Below the pieces are notes generated by a model. That model did no database searches, was not told where the DNA came from, and saw only the letters and a list, made by a program, of their open reading frames with translations. Both the position numbers and the translations under genes were made by a program. A stretch of DNA of 64,000 nucleotides from Mycolicibacterium aichiense (GTDB taxonomy: Bacteria; Actinomycetota; Actinomycetes; Mycobacteriales; Mycobacteriaceae). Numbering within the stretch: the stretch's first letter is position 1; every line of letters begins with the position of its first letter. The stretch spans positions 2,294,001-2,358,000 of the forward strand of contig NZ_AP022561.1 in NCBI RefSeq assembly GCF_010726245.1, read 5' to 3'. Shown here piece by piece: positions 27,253 to 35,879 of this stretch.

Positions 27253-27930
27253 ATGAGTCTGGTCGCCGGAAGCGGCCCGCTCGGTCCGGACCGGATCGGC
27301 TGGTTCTCTGCGCCGGTGGCAGATCCGATCGTCTACGTCGAGCCGCACCCGCGTCGGGTACAGGCGGTGCGCGACGGGCTGACCGTAATCGACACCGAGA
27401 ACGCGCTGCTGGTCCACCGCCCCGGAGCGCCGCTGAGCTACGCCTTTCCGGACGGCGAAACAACCGATCTGCCAACCGAACCCGAACCCGAGGCGCCCGG
27501 CTATGTGCGGGTTCGGTGGGATGCCGTCGACACCTGGGTGGAAGAGGGCCGAACCCTGGTGCACTATCCGCCCAACCCGTACCACCGGGTGGATTGCCGC
27601 CCCGCGCGGCGCCGGCTACGGGTGCTGGTCGCCGGCGAGGTACTGGTGGACACCGACGAGACCGTGATCGTGTTCGAAACCGCGCTGGCGCCAAGGCTTT
27701 ACGTCGCACCGGAACATGTGCGCACCGGTCTGCTGCGGCGGACGGACACCTCGAGTTACTGCAACTACAAGGGGTATGCGACCTACTGGGCCGCCGGTGA
27801 CGTCGACGACGTCGCGTGGAGCTACGACGAGCCGTTGCCCGAAACCCAGCCGATCGCAGGTTATTTCAGCTTCGACCCGCAGCGCGCCGAAGTCAGCGCC
27901 GAACTTCCTAGCCCAGATCGGCGGCCTTGA
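27253..27930 (+). CDS. DUF427 domain protein
   Basis: A 225-residue protein with two DUF427 copies: residues about 20-110 (VEPHPRRVQAVRDGLTVIDT) and 115-215 (RRLRVLVAGEVLVDTDETVI, then SSYCNYKGYATYWA, the family hallmark). DUF427 proteins are small beta-sandwich proteins of unknown biochemical role, widespread in actinobacteria. The ATG is seven bases after the thioesterase stop, so it probably belongs to that transcript. Its last 23 bases overlap the end of the convergent metallopeptidase gene. Confidence 0.85.
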   Translation: MSLVAGSGPLGPDRIGWFSAPVADPIVYVEPHPRRVQAVRDGLTVIDTENALLVHRPGAPLSYAFPDGETTDLPTEPEPEAPGYVRVRWDAVDTWVEEGRTLVHYPPNPYHRVDCRPARRRLRVLVAGEVLVDTDETVIVFETALAPRLYVAPEHVRTGLLRRTDTSSYCNYKGYATYWAAGDVDDVAWSYDEPLPETQPIAGYFSFDPQRAEVSAELPSPDRRP

Positions 27931-28786
27931 ACGTATCGCACTGCTTGGGGTCACCGGTCTGGTAGCCGGTGGTGAACCACTTCTGTCGTTCGGCTGACGA
28001 ACCGTGAGTCCACTGTTCGGGGTTGACCCGCCCGGTGGCCTGCTTCTGGATCCGGTCGTCGCCGACCGATGCCGCCGCCGACAGCGCGTCGGCAATGTCC
28101 TTATCGGTCAACGGTTCCAGATAGGTCACGTCAGTGCCGGGCTGCTTGGTGATGGCCGCGTAGTGCGCCCATACCCCGGCGTAGCAGTCGGCCTGCAGCT
28201 CGGTGCGCACACTGCCGCCGGTGGCGCCCTGCGCGCCCTGCTGGGCGCGACCGAGTACGCCGAGCAGGTTTTGCACGTGGTGGCCGTACTCGTGGGCCAC
28301 CACGTACTCTTGCGCCAACGGCCCACCGCTGGAACCGAATTGGGTCTTGAGGACATCGAAGAAATCGGTGTCGAAGTACGCGGTCTTGTCCACCGGGCAG
28401 TAGAACGGCCCGACATCACTGGTCGCCGGGCCGCATCCAGTCTGCACCTGATTCTTGAACAACATCATCCTGGGCCGGGTGTAGCCCTTGAGCAGGTCGC
28501 TCCACACGCCGTCGACCGAGTTGCCGGTAGCCACCACGCGGCATTCGACGTAGGAGTTGGCGTCGGCGCCCGTCTTGCACTTACTCAGGTCGTAGCCCGA
28601 CTGCTCGGCACCGGGCGGCAGGGTCTGCTGCGGAGTGGTCACCTGGCTCGGATCGATACCGAGGAACACCGCGAGCAGCACCACCACCAGGCCGCCGAGA
28701 CCTCCGCCGATCGCGATGCCCCGACCGCCGCCACCACCGGTCGAGGTGGTGCTGGTGTCGATCTGCATTCCCTCGTTAAAGGTCAT
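27908..28786 (-). CDS. neutral zinc metallopeptidase, KPN_02809/YpfJ family (Rv2575 counterpart)
   Basis: A 292-residue membrane-anchored protein. A short cytoplasmic N terminus with a Ser/Thr/Gly-rich stretch precedes one membrane helix (about residues 27-46, AIGGGLGGLVVVLLAVFLG), then an extracellular zinc peptidase domain with HEYGH (165-169), the HExxH zinc motif, preceded by EYVVA. Six cysteines (for example LSKCKTG, VECRVV, QTGCGP, FYCPVD) suggest disulfides, in keeping with an extracytoplasmic location. The substrate is unknown. Start ATG 28786 is chosen over GTG 28792 because GGGGAG lies six bases before it. Convergently overlaps the DUF427 gene. Confidence 0.9.
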   Translation of the reverse strand: MTFNEGMQIDTSTTSTGGGGGRGIAIGGGLGGLVVVLLAVFLGIDPSQVTTPQQTLPPGAEQSGYDLSKCKTGADANSYVECRVVATGNSVDGVWSDLLKGYTRPRMMLFKNQVQTGCGPATSDVGPFYCPVDKTAYFDTDFFDVLKTQFGSSGGPLAQEYVVAHEYGHHVQNLLGVLGRAQQGAQGATGGSVRTELQADCYAGVWAHYAAITKQPGTDVTYLEPLTDKDIADALSAAASVGDDRIQKQATGRVNPEQWTHGSSAERQKWFTTGYQTGDPKQCDTFKAADLG

Positions 28787-28811
28787 CAGCACTCCCCGAG
28801 ATCGGAACTTG

Positions 28812-28838
28812 AGGTGCGGTTACCCACCGCGTTCACCT
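28812..28838. promoter_or_regulatory. inverted repeat in the metallopeptidase/esterase divergent region
   Basis: AGGTG-CGGT-TACCC-ACCG-CGTT-CACCT forms nested inverted arms (AGGTG/CACCT and GCGGT/ACCGC, 28816-28830). It sits between the divergent starts at 28786 and 28859 and could be an operator or a 5' leader hairpin. No adjacent regulator gene is obvious. Confidence 0.4.
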
Positions 28839-28858
28839 TGCCACACTACGATTTCGTC

Positions 28859-30337
28859 GTGACCGTCGTCGCGGATCCGTCGACCGTGGCTTACACCACC
28901 CTGGGTGCTTTGCGCGGAACCACCGAAAGCGGTGTGCGGGTCTGGCGCGGCATCCCCTACGCCGAACAACCCATCGGAGAGCGACGTTTTCGCGCTCCCG
29001 CCCCCATGCAACCGTGGGCCGGGGTACGCGACGCCGTCGAGCACGGACCCGTGCCGCCACAGGGCCGCTCGTTCGTCGGCGGTGGACGCGACGACCCGAA
29101 GATCCGGGACGAAGCCTGCCTGACCCTGACGGTGTGGGCGCCTGACACCGACAAGCCATTGCCCGTCATGGTCTGGATCCCCGGCGGCGCCTTCGTCTAC
29201 GGCGCGGGGCAACTGCAGCTCTACAACGGGTCCCGGCTGGCCGCCAACGGTGACGTGGTGGTGGTCAACGTGACCTACCGGCTCGGCGTATTCGGCGGTT
29301 TCGAACTCGGCGACCTCGGGGCCGGATTTGCCGACAACCTGTGCCTGCGCGACCAGATCGCGGCGCTGCGCTGGGTGCAGGACAACATCGCCGCCTTCGG
29401 CGGAGACCCGCAGCGCGTCACGATCTTCGGCGAGTCGGCCGGCGCGACATCGGTGCTGGCCCTGCTCGCCAGCCCGGCCGGCGAGGGATTGTTCGCCCGT
29501 GCGATCGCCCAGAGCCCGGCGCTGCCGCTCATCGCCGACCGGGCGACCCGGGCCAAGCGTGCCCACGAATTCGTCGACCTCGTCGGCGCCGACCCCGCCG
29601 CGTTTCCGGTGTTGCCGCAGCGGGTGCTGCGCCGGGCCGCGGGGGAGATGCAGCGCCGCAGCGCCGAGGCCAGCCCGACGCTGGCCTACGGCCTCACCTA
29701 TGGCGTGGACCTGTTGCCCAGGCATCCGATCGACGCGGCGCGGGCCGGCGAGGTCAATCCGGTGCCGCTGATCGTCGGGACCAACAGCCACGAGGCGTCG
29801 ATGTTCGCGTGGTCCAAACCGCCGATGCTGCCGACCACCGCCGACGGAATCGACGCCTACTTCGACCGGGTCGCGCCGGACGCCCGGAACCGGGTGCTGG
29901 CCGGTTATCCGGACTATCCGCGGCGGCGGGCGCAGATCGCGGTGGGATCCGACGTCATGTTCGGTGCGCCGACGTGGGCCTTCGCCGACGCGTACAGTCC
30001 GCACGCCACCACGCACGTATACCGGTTCGACCACACCACGTGGACCTTGCGGATGCTGGGACTCGGCGCCACCCACGGCAGCGAGATCGTGCACATCCAG
30101 CACAGCTACGGGTCATATCTGGGCCGCAAGATCCACCCGCTCGGCCGTCACGTGCAGCCCGCGGTGGGTCGCCGGATGCAGCGCACGTGGCTGAACTTCG
30201 CCACCCACGGCGAATTGGAAGACTGGCCCCGGTACGACTCCACGCGACGGGCCACCCGCGTCATCCGCTCCAGCAGGGACGTCTCGGTCGACGACCCCGA
30301 CGCGCTACGCAGACAGGCTTGGGCCGGGTTGTACTAG
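28859..30337 (+). CDS. type B carboxylesterase / para-nitrobenzyl esterase-like
   Basis: A 492-residue alpha/beta hydrolase with the complete carboxylesterase B signatures: GTTESGVRVWRGIPYAEQP near the N terminus, oxyanion-hole PGGAF (108-112), LRDQIAALRWVQDNIAAFGGDP and nucleophile elbow GESAGA with Ser193. The probable acid is in GTNSHEASMF and the histidine in ATHGSEIVHIQHS. No signal peptide is visible. GTG 28859 is chosen as the start because it begins the conserved domain; the longer frame back to 28004 is a shadow of the divergent metallopeptidase gene. Its stop overlaps that of the convergent SRPBCC gene. Confidence 0.88.
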   Translation: MTVVADPSTVAYTTLGALRGTTESGVRVWRGIPYAEQPIGERRFRAPAPMQPWAGVRDAVEHGPVPPQGRSFVGGGRDDPKIRDEACLTLTVWAPDTDKPLPVMVWIPGGAFVYGAGQLQLYNGSRLAANGDVVVVNVTYRLGVFGGFELGDLGAGFADNLCLRDQIAALRWVQDNIAAFGGDPQRVTIFGESAGATSVLALLASPAGEGLFARAIAQSPALPLIADRATRAKRAHEFVDLVGADPAAFPVLPQRVLRRAAGEMQRRSAEASPTLAYGLTYGVDLLPRHPIDAARAGEVNPVPLIVGTNSHEASMFAWSKPPMLPTTADGIDAYFDRVAPDARNRVLAGYPDYPRRRAQIAVGSDVMFGAPTWAFADAYSPHATTHVYRFDHTTWTLRMLGLGATHGSEIVHIQHSYGSYLGRKIHPLGRHVQPAVGRRMQRTWLNFATHGELEDWPRYDSTRRATRVIRSSRDVSVDDPDALRRQAWAGLY

Positions 30338-30831
30338 CGGAACCGCTTGTCGGTGTAGCGGCGCAGATTGGCCAGGAACCAGCGGAACGACAGATTCATC
30401 AGCGGCCCGCCGGCGATCAATCCGAACCGGGCCGGTCCGTTCGCCTTCTGCGCCACCGTCCACGTCAGTCGGCAGCCGCCGGGCGTCTCCTCGACGCGGT
30501 ACTCCTCGGCGAAGGCGGCCACCGCCTTGTTCGAGCAGGTGTTGAACCGAAACGCCAGGTAGGTGTACGGCTCCCAGGCCAGGAACTCCTCGTCACCCAC
30601 CAATCCGCCGAGCATGTTCACCGTGCGGGTGGTGCCGATGCCGTACGGCTTGGGGCTGGTCCAGGTGACCCCCGTGATGACTTTGGCCCACTGCGGCCAG
30701 GAATCGGCGTCGGAGAGAACCTCGAACAGTTGCTCGGGTGTGATGGCGAGGTCCACGCTGTTGGAGAAGCGGAACTTCGCGTCGCGAATGAACGTCAGAT
30801 CGACGCGTTCACAGGGATACATCGTGGTCAT
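30334..30831 (-). CDS. SRPBCC (START-like) family protein
   Basis: A 165-residue polyketide-cyclase/START-like protein: N-terminal strand FSNSVDLAITPEQLFEVLSD, helix ADSWPQWAKVI, a beta-rich central part (EPYTYLAFRF, EEYRVEETPGGCRLTWTVAQ) and the long C-terminal helix that closes the hydrophobic cavity. Members bind lipids or polyketide-like ligands; the ligand here is unknown. Start ATG 30831 with GGAGG eight bases upstream; extension to 30894 lacks support. Divergent from aspS, with 115 bases between starts. Confidence 0.85.
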   Translation of the reverse strand: MTTMYPCERVDLTFIRDAKFRFSNSVDLAITPEQLFEVLSDADSWPQWAKVITGVTWTSPKPYGIGTTRTVNMLGGLVGDEEFLAWEPYTYLAFRFNTCSNKAVAAFAEEYRVEETPGGCRLTWTVAQKANGPARFGLIAGGPLMNLSFRWFLANLRRYTDKRFR

Positions 30832-30946
30832 CGGGGCTACCTCCGTGGGAGACCATACATCGAGGGGACGTATGTCCGGTCGGGCCCACCTCATAGACTG
30901 AACCCTCGTCTTCGTTTACATCCGTTCCTCGATTTCAGGAGTTTCA

Positions 30947-32725
30947 GTGCTGCGCAGTCACGCCGCCGGTTCGTTGCGGGCCTCCGACGCCGGACAGACG
31001 GTCACGCTGGCCGGCTGGGTGTCCACCCGGCGCGATCACGGCGGCGTCATCTTCATCGATCTGCGCGATTCGTCCGGTGTCTCGCAGGTGGTGTTCCACG
31101 ACGCTGAGGTGCTCGCGCAGGCGCACCGGCTGCGCGCCGAGTTCTGCGTCGCCGTCGAGGGCGTGGTCGGTATCCGCCCCGAGGGCAACGCCAACGCCGA
31201 GATCCCCACCGGTGACATCGAAGTCAACGCGACAGCGCTGACGGTGCTGGGGGAGAGCGCCCCGTTGCCGTTCCAGCTCGACGAGCAGCCCGGCGAGGAA
31301 GCCCGACTCAAATACCGTTACCTCGACATGCGCAGGCAGGGCGGTCCCGGTGACGCAATCCGGTTGCGCTCCAAGGTCAATGCGGCGGCGCGTTCGGTGC
31401 TGGCCGCCCACGACTTCGTCGAGATCGAGACGCCGACGCTGACCCGGTCGACGCCGGAGGGGGCGCGCGACTTCCTGGTGCCGGCCCGGCTGCAGCCCGG
31501 TTCGTTCTACGCGCTGCCGCAGAGCCCGCAGCTGTTCAAGCAGCTGCTGATGGTCGCGGGTATGGAGCGCTACTACCAGATCGCACGGTGCTACCGCGAC
31601 GAGGATTTCCGCGCCGATCGCCAGCCGGAATTCACCCAGCTCGACATGGAGATGAGCTTCGTCGACGCCGACGACGTCATCGCGGTCTCCGAAGAAGTGC
31701 TGCGGGCCGTGTGGTCCACGATCGGCTACGACCTCCCGACGCCGATCCCGCGGATGTGTTACGACGAGGCGATGGGCCGATTCGGTACCGACAAGCCCGA
31801 TCTGCGGTTCGCCGTCGAACTCGTCGAGTGCACCGAGTACTTCAAGGACACGCCGTTCCGGGTGTTCCAGGCGCCCTACGTCGGTGCCGTGGTCATGGCC
31901 GGCGGTGCGTCGCAGCCGCGCCGCACCCTGGACGGCTGGCAGGAATTCGCCAAGCAGCGCGGGCACAAGGGCTTGGCGTATGTCCTGATCGGCGAGGACG
32001 GTGAGCTGAGCGGCCCGGTCGCCAAGAACCTGTCCGACACCGAACGCGAAGGGCTGGCCGCTCACGTCGGCGCCGCACCGGGCGATTGCGTGTTCTTCGC
32101 GGCCGGGACGCCCAAGGGTGCGCGTGCCCTGCTCGGGGCGACGCGCATCGAGATCGCCAAGCGGCTGGACCTCATCGACCCGAACGCCTGGGCCTTCACC
32201 TGGATCGTGAAGTGGCCGCTGTTCGAACCGGCCGACGATGCGACCGCGGCCGGCGACGTCGCGGTGGGCTCGGGCAACTGGACCGCGGTGCACCATGCGT
32301 TCACCTCGCCGATGCCGGAGTCGGAGGCGACATTCGACACCGATCCGGGGTCGGCGCTGGCCAACGCCTACGACATCGTCTGCAATGGCAACGAGATCGG
32401 CGGCGGGTCGATTCGTATCCACCGCCGCGATGTGCAGGAGCGGGTGTTCGCGATGATGGGTATCGATCACGACGAGGCCCGGGAGAAGTTCGGATTCCTG
32501 TTGGACGCCTTCACCTTTGGCGCGCCGCCGCACGGCGGCATCGCGTTCGGCTGGGACCGGATCGTCGCGCTGCTGGCCGGGGTCGACTCGATCCGCGAGG
32601 TGATCGCGTTCCCGAAGTCCGGCGGCGGAGTCGACCCACTGACCGATGCGCCTGCGCCGATCACCGCTGCGCAGCGCAAGGAATCCGGAATAGATTTCAA
32701 GCCGGAGAAGCTGGATAAACCATGA
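30947..32725 (+). CDS. aspS: aspartyl-tRNA synthetase (probably nondiscriminating)
   Basis: A 592-residue bacterial-type class II synthetase. N-terminal anticodon-binding OB domain (about residues 15-110, [20 protein letters not shown]), catalytic core with [35 protein letters not shown] and [25 protein letters not shown] (motif 2), the bacterial GAD insertion domain (about 300-420) and motif 3 ([14 protein letters not shown]). Mycobacteria generally lack asparaginyl-tRNA synthetase and form Asn-tRNA through Asp-tRNA-Asn and GatCAB, so relaxed tRNA specificity is expected from family knowledge. GTG start with CAGGAG just upstream. Its stop overlaps the following gene (ATGA). Confidence 0.96.
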   Translation: MLRSHAAGSLRASDAGQTVTLAGWVSTRRDHGGVIFIDLRDSSGVSQVVFHDAEVLAQAHRLRAEFCVAVEGVVGIRPEGNANAEIPTGDIEVNATALTVLGESAPLPFQLDEQPGEEARLKYRYLDMRRQGGPGDAIRLRSKVNAAARSVLAAHDFVEIETPTLTRSTPEGARDFLVPARLQPGSFYALPQSPQLFKQLLMVAGMERYYQIARCYRDEDFRADRQPEFTQLDMEMSFVDADDVIAVSEEVLRAVWSTIGYDLPTPIPRMCYDEAMGRFGTDKPDLRFAVELVECTEYFKDTPFRVFQAPYVGAVVMAGGASQPRRTLDGWQEFAKQRGHKGLAYVLIGEDGELSGPVAKNLSDTEREGLAAHVGAAPGDCVFFAAGTPKGARALLGATRIEIAKRLDLIDPNAWAFTWIVKWPLFEPADDATAAGDVAVGSGNWTAVHHAFTSPMPESEATFDTDPGSALANAYDIVCNGNEIGGGSIRIHRRDVQERVFAMMGIDHDEAREKFGFLLDAFTFGAPPHGGIAFGWDRIVALLAGVDSIREVIAFPKSGGGVDPLTDAPAPITAAQRKESGIDFKPEKLDKP

Positions 32726-33153
32726 CAGACACGCCTGACTTCGCGTCGCTGAACGAATTCAACAAGAACATCGTCGAGGAATTCCGGGCCAACGCCGGAG
32801 TCGTCGGCGGACCGTTCGAAGGCCGCCCGCTGCTGCTGTTGCACACCACCGGCGCGAAGTCCGGCGAGCCTCGCCTGGCTCCGCTGGCCTACTTCCACGT
32901 CGACGGCAAGCTGATCATCATCGGCTCGAAGGCCGGCGCCGACACCAATCCGGACTGGGTGCACAACCTGCGGGCCAACCCGCGGGCGCATATCGAGATC
33001 GGCACCGACGCTTACGACGTGGTCGCGCGTGAGTTCTCGCGCGAGGAGCGCGACGAGGCTTACCCGAAGGTCGTGGCCGAGGCGCCCGGGTTCGGGGAGT
33101 ATCAGTCCAAGACCAGCCGGGTCATCCCACTGTTCGAGCTCGCCCGGGCGTAG
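32722..33153 (+). CDS. F420-dependent nitroreductase-like (Ddn family) protein
   Basis: A 143-residue split beta-barrel protein of the deazaflavin-dependent nitroreductase family: N-terminal [20 protein letters not shown], core [21 protein letters not shown], and [18 protein letters not shown], the usual F420-binding segment. It is likely to use F420H2 to reduce quinone-like or nitro compounds at or near the membrane. It is coupled to aspS by a four-base overlap, which is unexpected functionally and probably reflects transcript packing only. The next gene is another flavin-fold protein. Confidence 0.88.
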   Translation: MTDTPDFASLNEFNKNIVEEFRANAGVVGGPFEGRPLLLLHTTGAKSGEPRLAPLAYFHVDGKLIIIGSKAGADTNPDWVHNLRANPRAHIEIGTDAYDVVAREFSREERDEAYPKVVAEAPGFGEYQSKTSRVIPLFELARA

Positions 33154-33163
33154 CCGCGCCGCG

Positions 33164-33586
33164 ATGACCATCGAAACGCTTGGCCCGCAGGACCTGTCCT
33201 TTCTCGCCCGACCGCTCTACGGCTTCTTCTCGACCGCTGCCGGCCCAGTGCCGCCACAGCCTAGGCCAGTGTGGTTCGAGGTGACCCCAACCGGGCAACT
33301 CCAACTCTTCACGGGGGCGGATACCCCGAAGGTGCGTCAGCTGCGTCGCGATTCGCGCGCATCTCTGGTGGTGGCTGCACCGGTCGGCGAGCGTGAACGC
33401 TGGGTGTCGGTGGCCGGCCCGACAACTCTGGTCGCCGACGGAGCCTGGGCACTCGTCGAGCGCTTGGCTGCCCGATACTGGGACCTCGACGACCCGATCC
33501 GGGCTCAGGATCTGGCGCAGATGCGCGACGAGCAATGGCTGCGAGTCGTCATCGAACCGGAGACTGTCCGCCGCTACGCGATGTGA
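33164..33586 (+). CDS. pyridoxamine 5'-phosphate oxidase-like split-barrel protein
   Basis: A 140-residue protein of the PPOX-like flavin/F420 split-barrel fold: RPLYGFFSTAAG, PRPVWFEVTPTGQLQLFTG, then KVRQLRRDSRASLVVAAP, which corresponds to the usual cofactor-contacting strand-helix, and the final DEQWLRVVIEPETVRRY. The cofactor (FMN or F420) and the substrate are not evident. Start ATG 33164 lies ten bases after the previous stop, so the two form a transcript with aspS. It is convergent with the DUF302 gene. Confidence 0.78.
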   Translation: MTIETLGPQDLSFLARPLYGFFSTAAGPVPPQPRPVWFEVTPTGQLQLFTGADTPKVRQLRRDSRASLVVAAPVGERERWVSVAGPTTLVADGAWALVERLAARYWDLDDPIRAQDLAQMRDEQWLRVVIEPETVRRYAM

Positions 33587-33601
33587 CGCCGCGGCGCGAC
33601 C

Positions 33602-34090
33602 TCACTCGGTCACCTTGACGGCCAGTGCCGCCAGTTTGGCGTCGAGCGCCTCGGCGGCGCTGAGCAGCTCCGGGTTCGGCTCCACGAGCATCAGCGACGA
33701 CGGCTTCACATAGGTCAGGCTGCTGCCGGCGCCCTCGTCGAGGATCAGCAACTCGACCGGGGCGAACAGGCCCGCGGTCACGTCATGCCGAAGCATGGTG
33801 ATCGCGATCAGCGGGTTGCCGAGGATGACCCGCAACACCCTGCGCGCAATGCCGGCTTTGGCGATCCAGGCACCGTGGTCGAGCAACGCGAACAACATGA
33901 ATCCGCTTGGCCCGACGTACTTTTCGACTCGAGCCTGATACGACTGCCAGTCGCCGCCGGCCGCCCCGATCTCACCGATCGGCACCGGCTGCTCGCCGAT
34001 GTCGGCGAGCAGCGCGGTGACCAGGTCGTCGTAGCTCTTGGTGCTGTCGTAGCGCACCCGGACCCCATCGAAGCGGGTCTCGGCCGCCAC
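33602..34090 (-). CDS. DUF302 domain protein
   Basis: A 162-residue protein whose first 150 residues resemble DUF302: GVRVRYDSTKSYDDLVTALL at the start and a central FMLFALLDHGAWIAKAGI, NPLIAITMLRHDVTAGLFAPVELLILDE. DUF302 proteins are small alpha/beta proteins of unknown role, often near redox genes. The GTG at 34090 follows the thiolase stop by one base, so it is co-transcribed with the thiolase, and both may be regulated by the HxlR protein upstream. Confidence 0.82.
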   Translation of the reverse strand: MAAETRFDGVRVRYDSTKSYDDLVTALLADIGEQPVPIGEIGAAGGDWQSYQARVEKYVGPSGFMLFALLDHGAWIAKAGIARRVLRVILGNPLIAITMLRHDVTAGLFAPVELLILDEGAGSSLTYVKPSSLMLVEPNPELLSAAEALDAKLAALAVKVTE

Positions 34091-34091
34091 G

Positions 34092-35276
34092 TCAGAGCCG
34101 CTCGATGATCGTGGCGTTGGCCATCCCGCCGCCCTCGCACATCGTCTGCAGGCCGTAGCGCCCACCCCGCTGCTCCAGGGCATTGACCAGAGTGGTCATG
34201 ATCCGCGCGCCGCTGGCGCCCAGCGGGTGGCCGATAGCGATCGCACCGCCGTTGACGTTGGTCTTCGTCAGGTCGGCTCCGGTGTCGCGGGCCCAGCTCA
34301 ACACCACCGGGGCGAACGCCTCGTTCACCTCGAACAGGTCGATATCGGCCAGGGTCAGTCCGGCCTTGGTCAGCACCTTCTCCGTCGCGGGGATGACGCC
34401 GGTCAGCATGTACAGCGGATCCGAGCCCACCACAGTGGTGGTGTGGATGCGCGCCAGCGGCTTCCAGCCGTGCTTACGCGCTACCTCCGAGGTGGTGATC
34501 AGCACCGCGGCACTGCCGTCAGACAGCGGTGAGGAGTTGCCGGGTGTGATCTCCCAGTTGATCTGCGGAAACCGCGCGGCATAGGCCTCGTTGTAGAACG
34601 CCGGCTTCAACCCGGCCAGCGTCTCGACCGTCGTTCCGGGACGGATGATCTCGTCGGTCTGCAGGCCCGCGATCGGCGCCAGTTCGTTGTCGAACAAGCC
34701 GTCCTTGGTGGCCTGCGCCGCCTTCTCGTGGCTGCCTGCGGAGAACTCGTCGAGCTCGGTGCGTGAGAGCCCCCAGCGTGCGGCGATCAGCTCCGCGCTG
34801 ATGCCCTGCGGCACCAGGCCGTCGGAATAGCGCTCGGCGAACCGGGTGCCGAACGGATCGCTACCCGGCAGCACCGACGACCCCATCGGTACCCGGCTCA
34901 TCGACTCCACGCCGCCGGCGATCACCACGTCGTAGGCGCCGGCGATGACGCCCTGCGCGGCGAACGAGATCGCCTGCTGGCTCGAGCCGCACTGCCGGTC
35001 GACGGTCGTGCCGGGCACCGACTCCGGAAAGCCCGCGCCCAGCAGCGCGTTTCGGGCGATGTTGACCGCCTGGTCACCGGCCTGGGTCACCGCGCCCGCG
35101 ATCACGTCGTCGATCTCGGCCGGGTCGACACCGGTGCGTGCGACCAGCTCGGAGAGGCTGTGCGCCAGCAGATCGGCGGGAAGCACGCCGTGCAACGCAC
35201 CGCCGGGCTTGCCCTTGCCGATCGGCGTACGGACCGCCGCCACGATGACGGCGTCGCGCCCTGAGTAATCGGCCAT
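34092..35276 (-). CDS. acetyl-CoA C-acyltransferase (thiolase, FadA family)
   Basis: A 394-residue thiolase. The nucleophile is Cys96 in DRQCGSSQQ, the second catalytic residues are His350 in AIGHPLGASGAR and Cys380 in TMCEGGGMAN, so the active site is complete. It cleaves 3-ketoacyl-CoA to acetyl-CoA and a shortened acyl-CoA, or runs the reverse condensation. Start ATG 35276; a GGAGGA-like purine tract lies just upstream (TCCTCC at 35281-35286 on the plus strand). It is divergent from the HxlR regulator, and a palindrome between them suggests direct regulation. Co-transcribed with the DUF302 gene. Confidence 0.94.
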   Translation of the reverse strand: MADYSGRDAVIVAAVRTPIGKGKPGGALHGVLPADLLAHSLSELVARTGVDPAEIDDVIAGAVTQAGDQAVNIARNALLGAGFPESVPGTTVDRQCGSSQQAISFAAQGVIAGAYDVVIAGGVESMSRVPMGSSVLPGSDPFGTRFAERYSDGLVPQGISAELIAARWGLSRTELDEFSAGSHEKAAQATKDGLFDNELAPIAGLQTDEIIRPGTTVETLAGLKPAFYNEAYAARFPQINWEITPGNSSPLSDGSAAVLITTSEVARKHGWKPLARIHTTTVVGSDPLYMLTGVIPATEKVLTKAGLTLADIDLFEVNEAFAPVVLSWARDTGADLTKTNVNGGAIAIGHPLGASGARIMTTLVNALEQRGGRYGLQTMCEGGGMANATIIERL

Positions 35277-35311
35277 GTTGTCCTCCTGAACTGGTCGCTG
35301 AGTACTGCGCT

Positions 35312-35340
35312 CTATACCCAGCTATAACAGCTAGGTATAG
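35312..35340. promoter_or_regulatory. HxlR operator candidate overlapping divergent promoters
   Basis: Arms CTATACCCAGCT (35312-35323) and AGCTAGGTATAG (35329-35340) are inverted with one mismatch around ATAAC. The arm ends form -10-like hexamers in both directions: TATAGT (35336-35341) toward the HxlR gene and TATAGA on the minus strand (35316-35311) toward the thiolase. A bound dimer would cover both promoters. Confidence 0.7.
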
Positions 35341-35370
35341 TGAAAACAACTCAGAAATGGAGTGACTTAC

Positions 35371-35862
35371 GTGACACTGCTGCAGGGAACCCTGGCCGAT
35401 CGCGACAGCTGGTCGGCGGTCGGCAAATGCCCGATCGAGAAGACCATGGCGGTCATCGGAACCAAGTCGGCGATGCTGATCCTCCGGGAGGCGTATTACG
35501 GCACCACCCGATTCGACGACTTCGCCCGGCGGGTGGGCATCACCAAGGCCGCCACATCGGCACGGCTCACCGAACTCGTCGACGCCGGACTGCTGACCAG
35601 GCGGCCCTACCGCGAGCCGGGGCAGCGGGTGCGCGACGAGTACGTGCTCACCGAGTCGGGCACCGAACTGATGCCGGTGGTGTGGGCGATGTTCGAGTGG
35701 GGGCGGCGCCATCTCGCCCAGGACACCCGGCTGCGGCTGACCCACCTCGACTGCGGCGCCGAGGCGACCGTCGAAATCCGTTGCGCACAGGGGCATCTCG
35801 TCCCGCCTGACGAGCTGGGTGTGGAGCTCAGGAGAAAAGGTGCGGCGCCTGCGCCGCGGTGA
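35371..35862 (+). CDS. HxlR family winged-helix transcriptional regulator
   Basis: A 163-residue regulator with the HxlR pattern near the N terminus: KCPIEKTMAVIGTKSAMLIL, then REAYYGTTRFDDFARRVGIT, a recognition helix (KAATSARLTELVDAGLL) and wing RRPYREPGQRVRDEYVLTE. A cysteine in the SAVGKCPIEK segment (residue 19) is at the position that acts as a redox sensor in some HxlR proteins, but that role is unproven. GTG 35371 is preferred over GTG 35362 because TGGAG lies eight bases upstream of it. Probably controls the divergent thiolase operon. Confidence 0.88.
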   Translation: MTLLQGTLADRDSWSAVGKCPIEKTMAVIGTKSAMLILREAYYGTTRFDDFARRVGITKAATSARLTELVDAGLLTRRPYREPGQRVRDEYVLTESGTELMPVVWAMFEWGRRHLAQDTRLRLTHLDCGAEATVEIRCAQGHLVPPDELGVELRRKGAAPAPR

Positions 35863-35879
35863 GACCGCCCCCGCTTACG

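Noticed and set aside
30944..32533. 529-codon minus-strand frame opposite aspS
   Set aside because: Complementary to all conserved aspS motifs, so not an independent gene.
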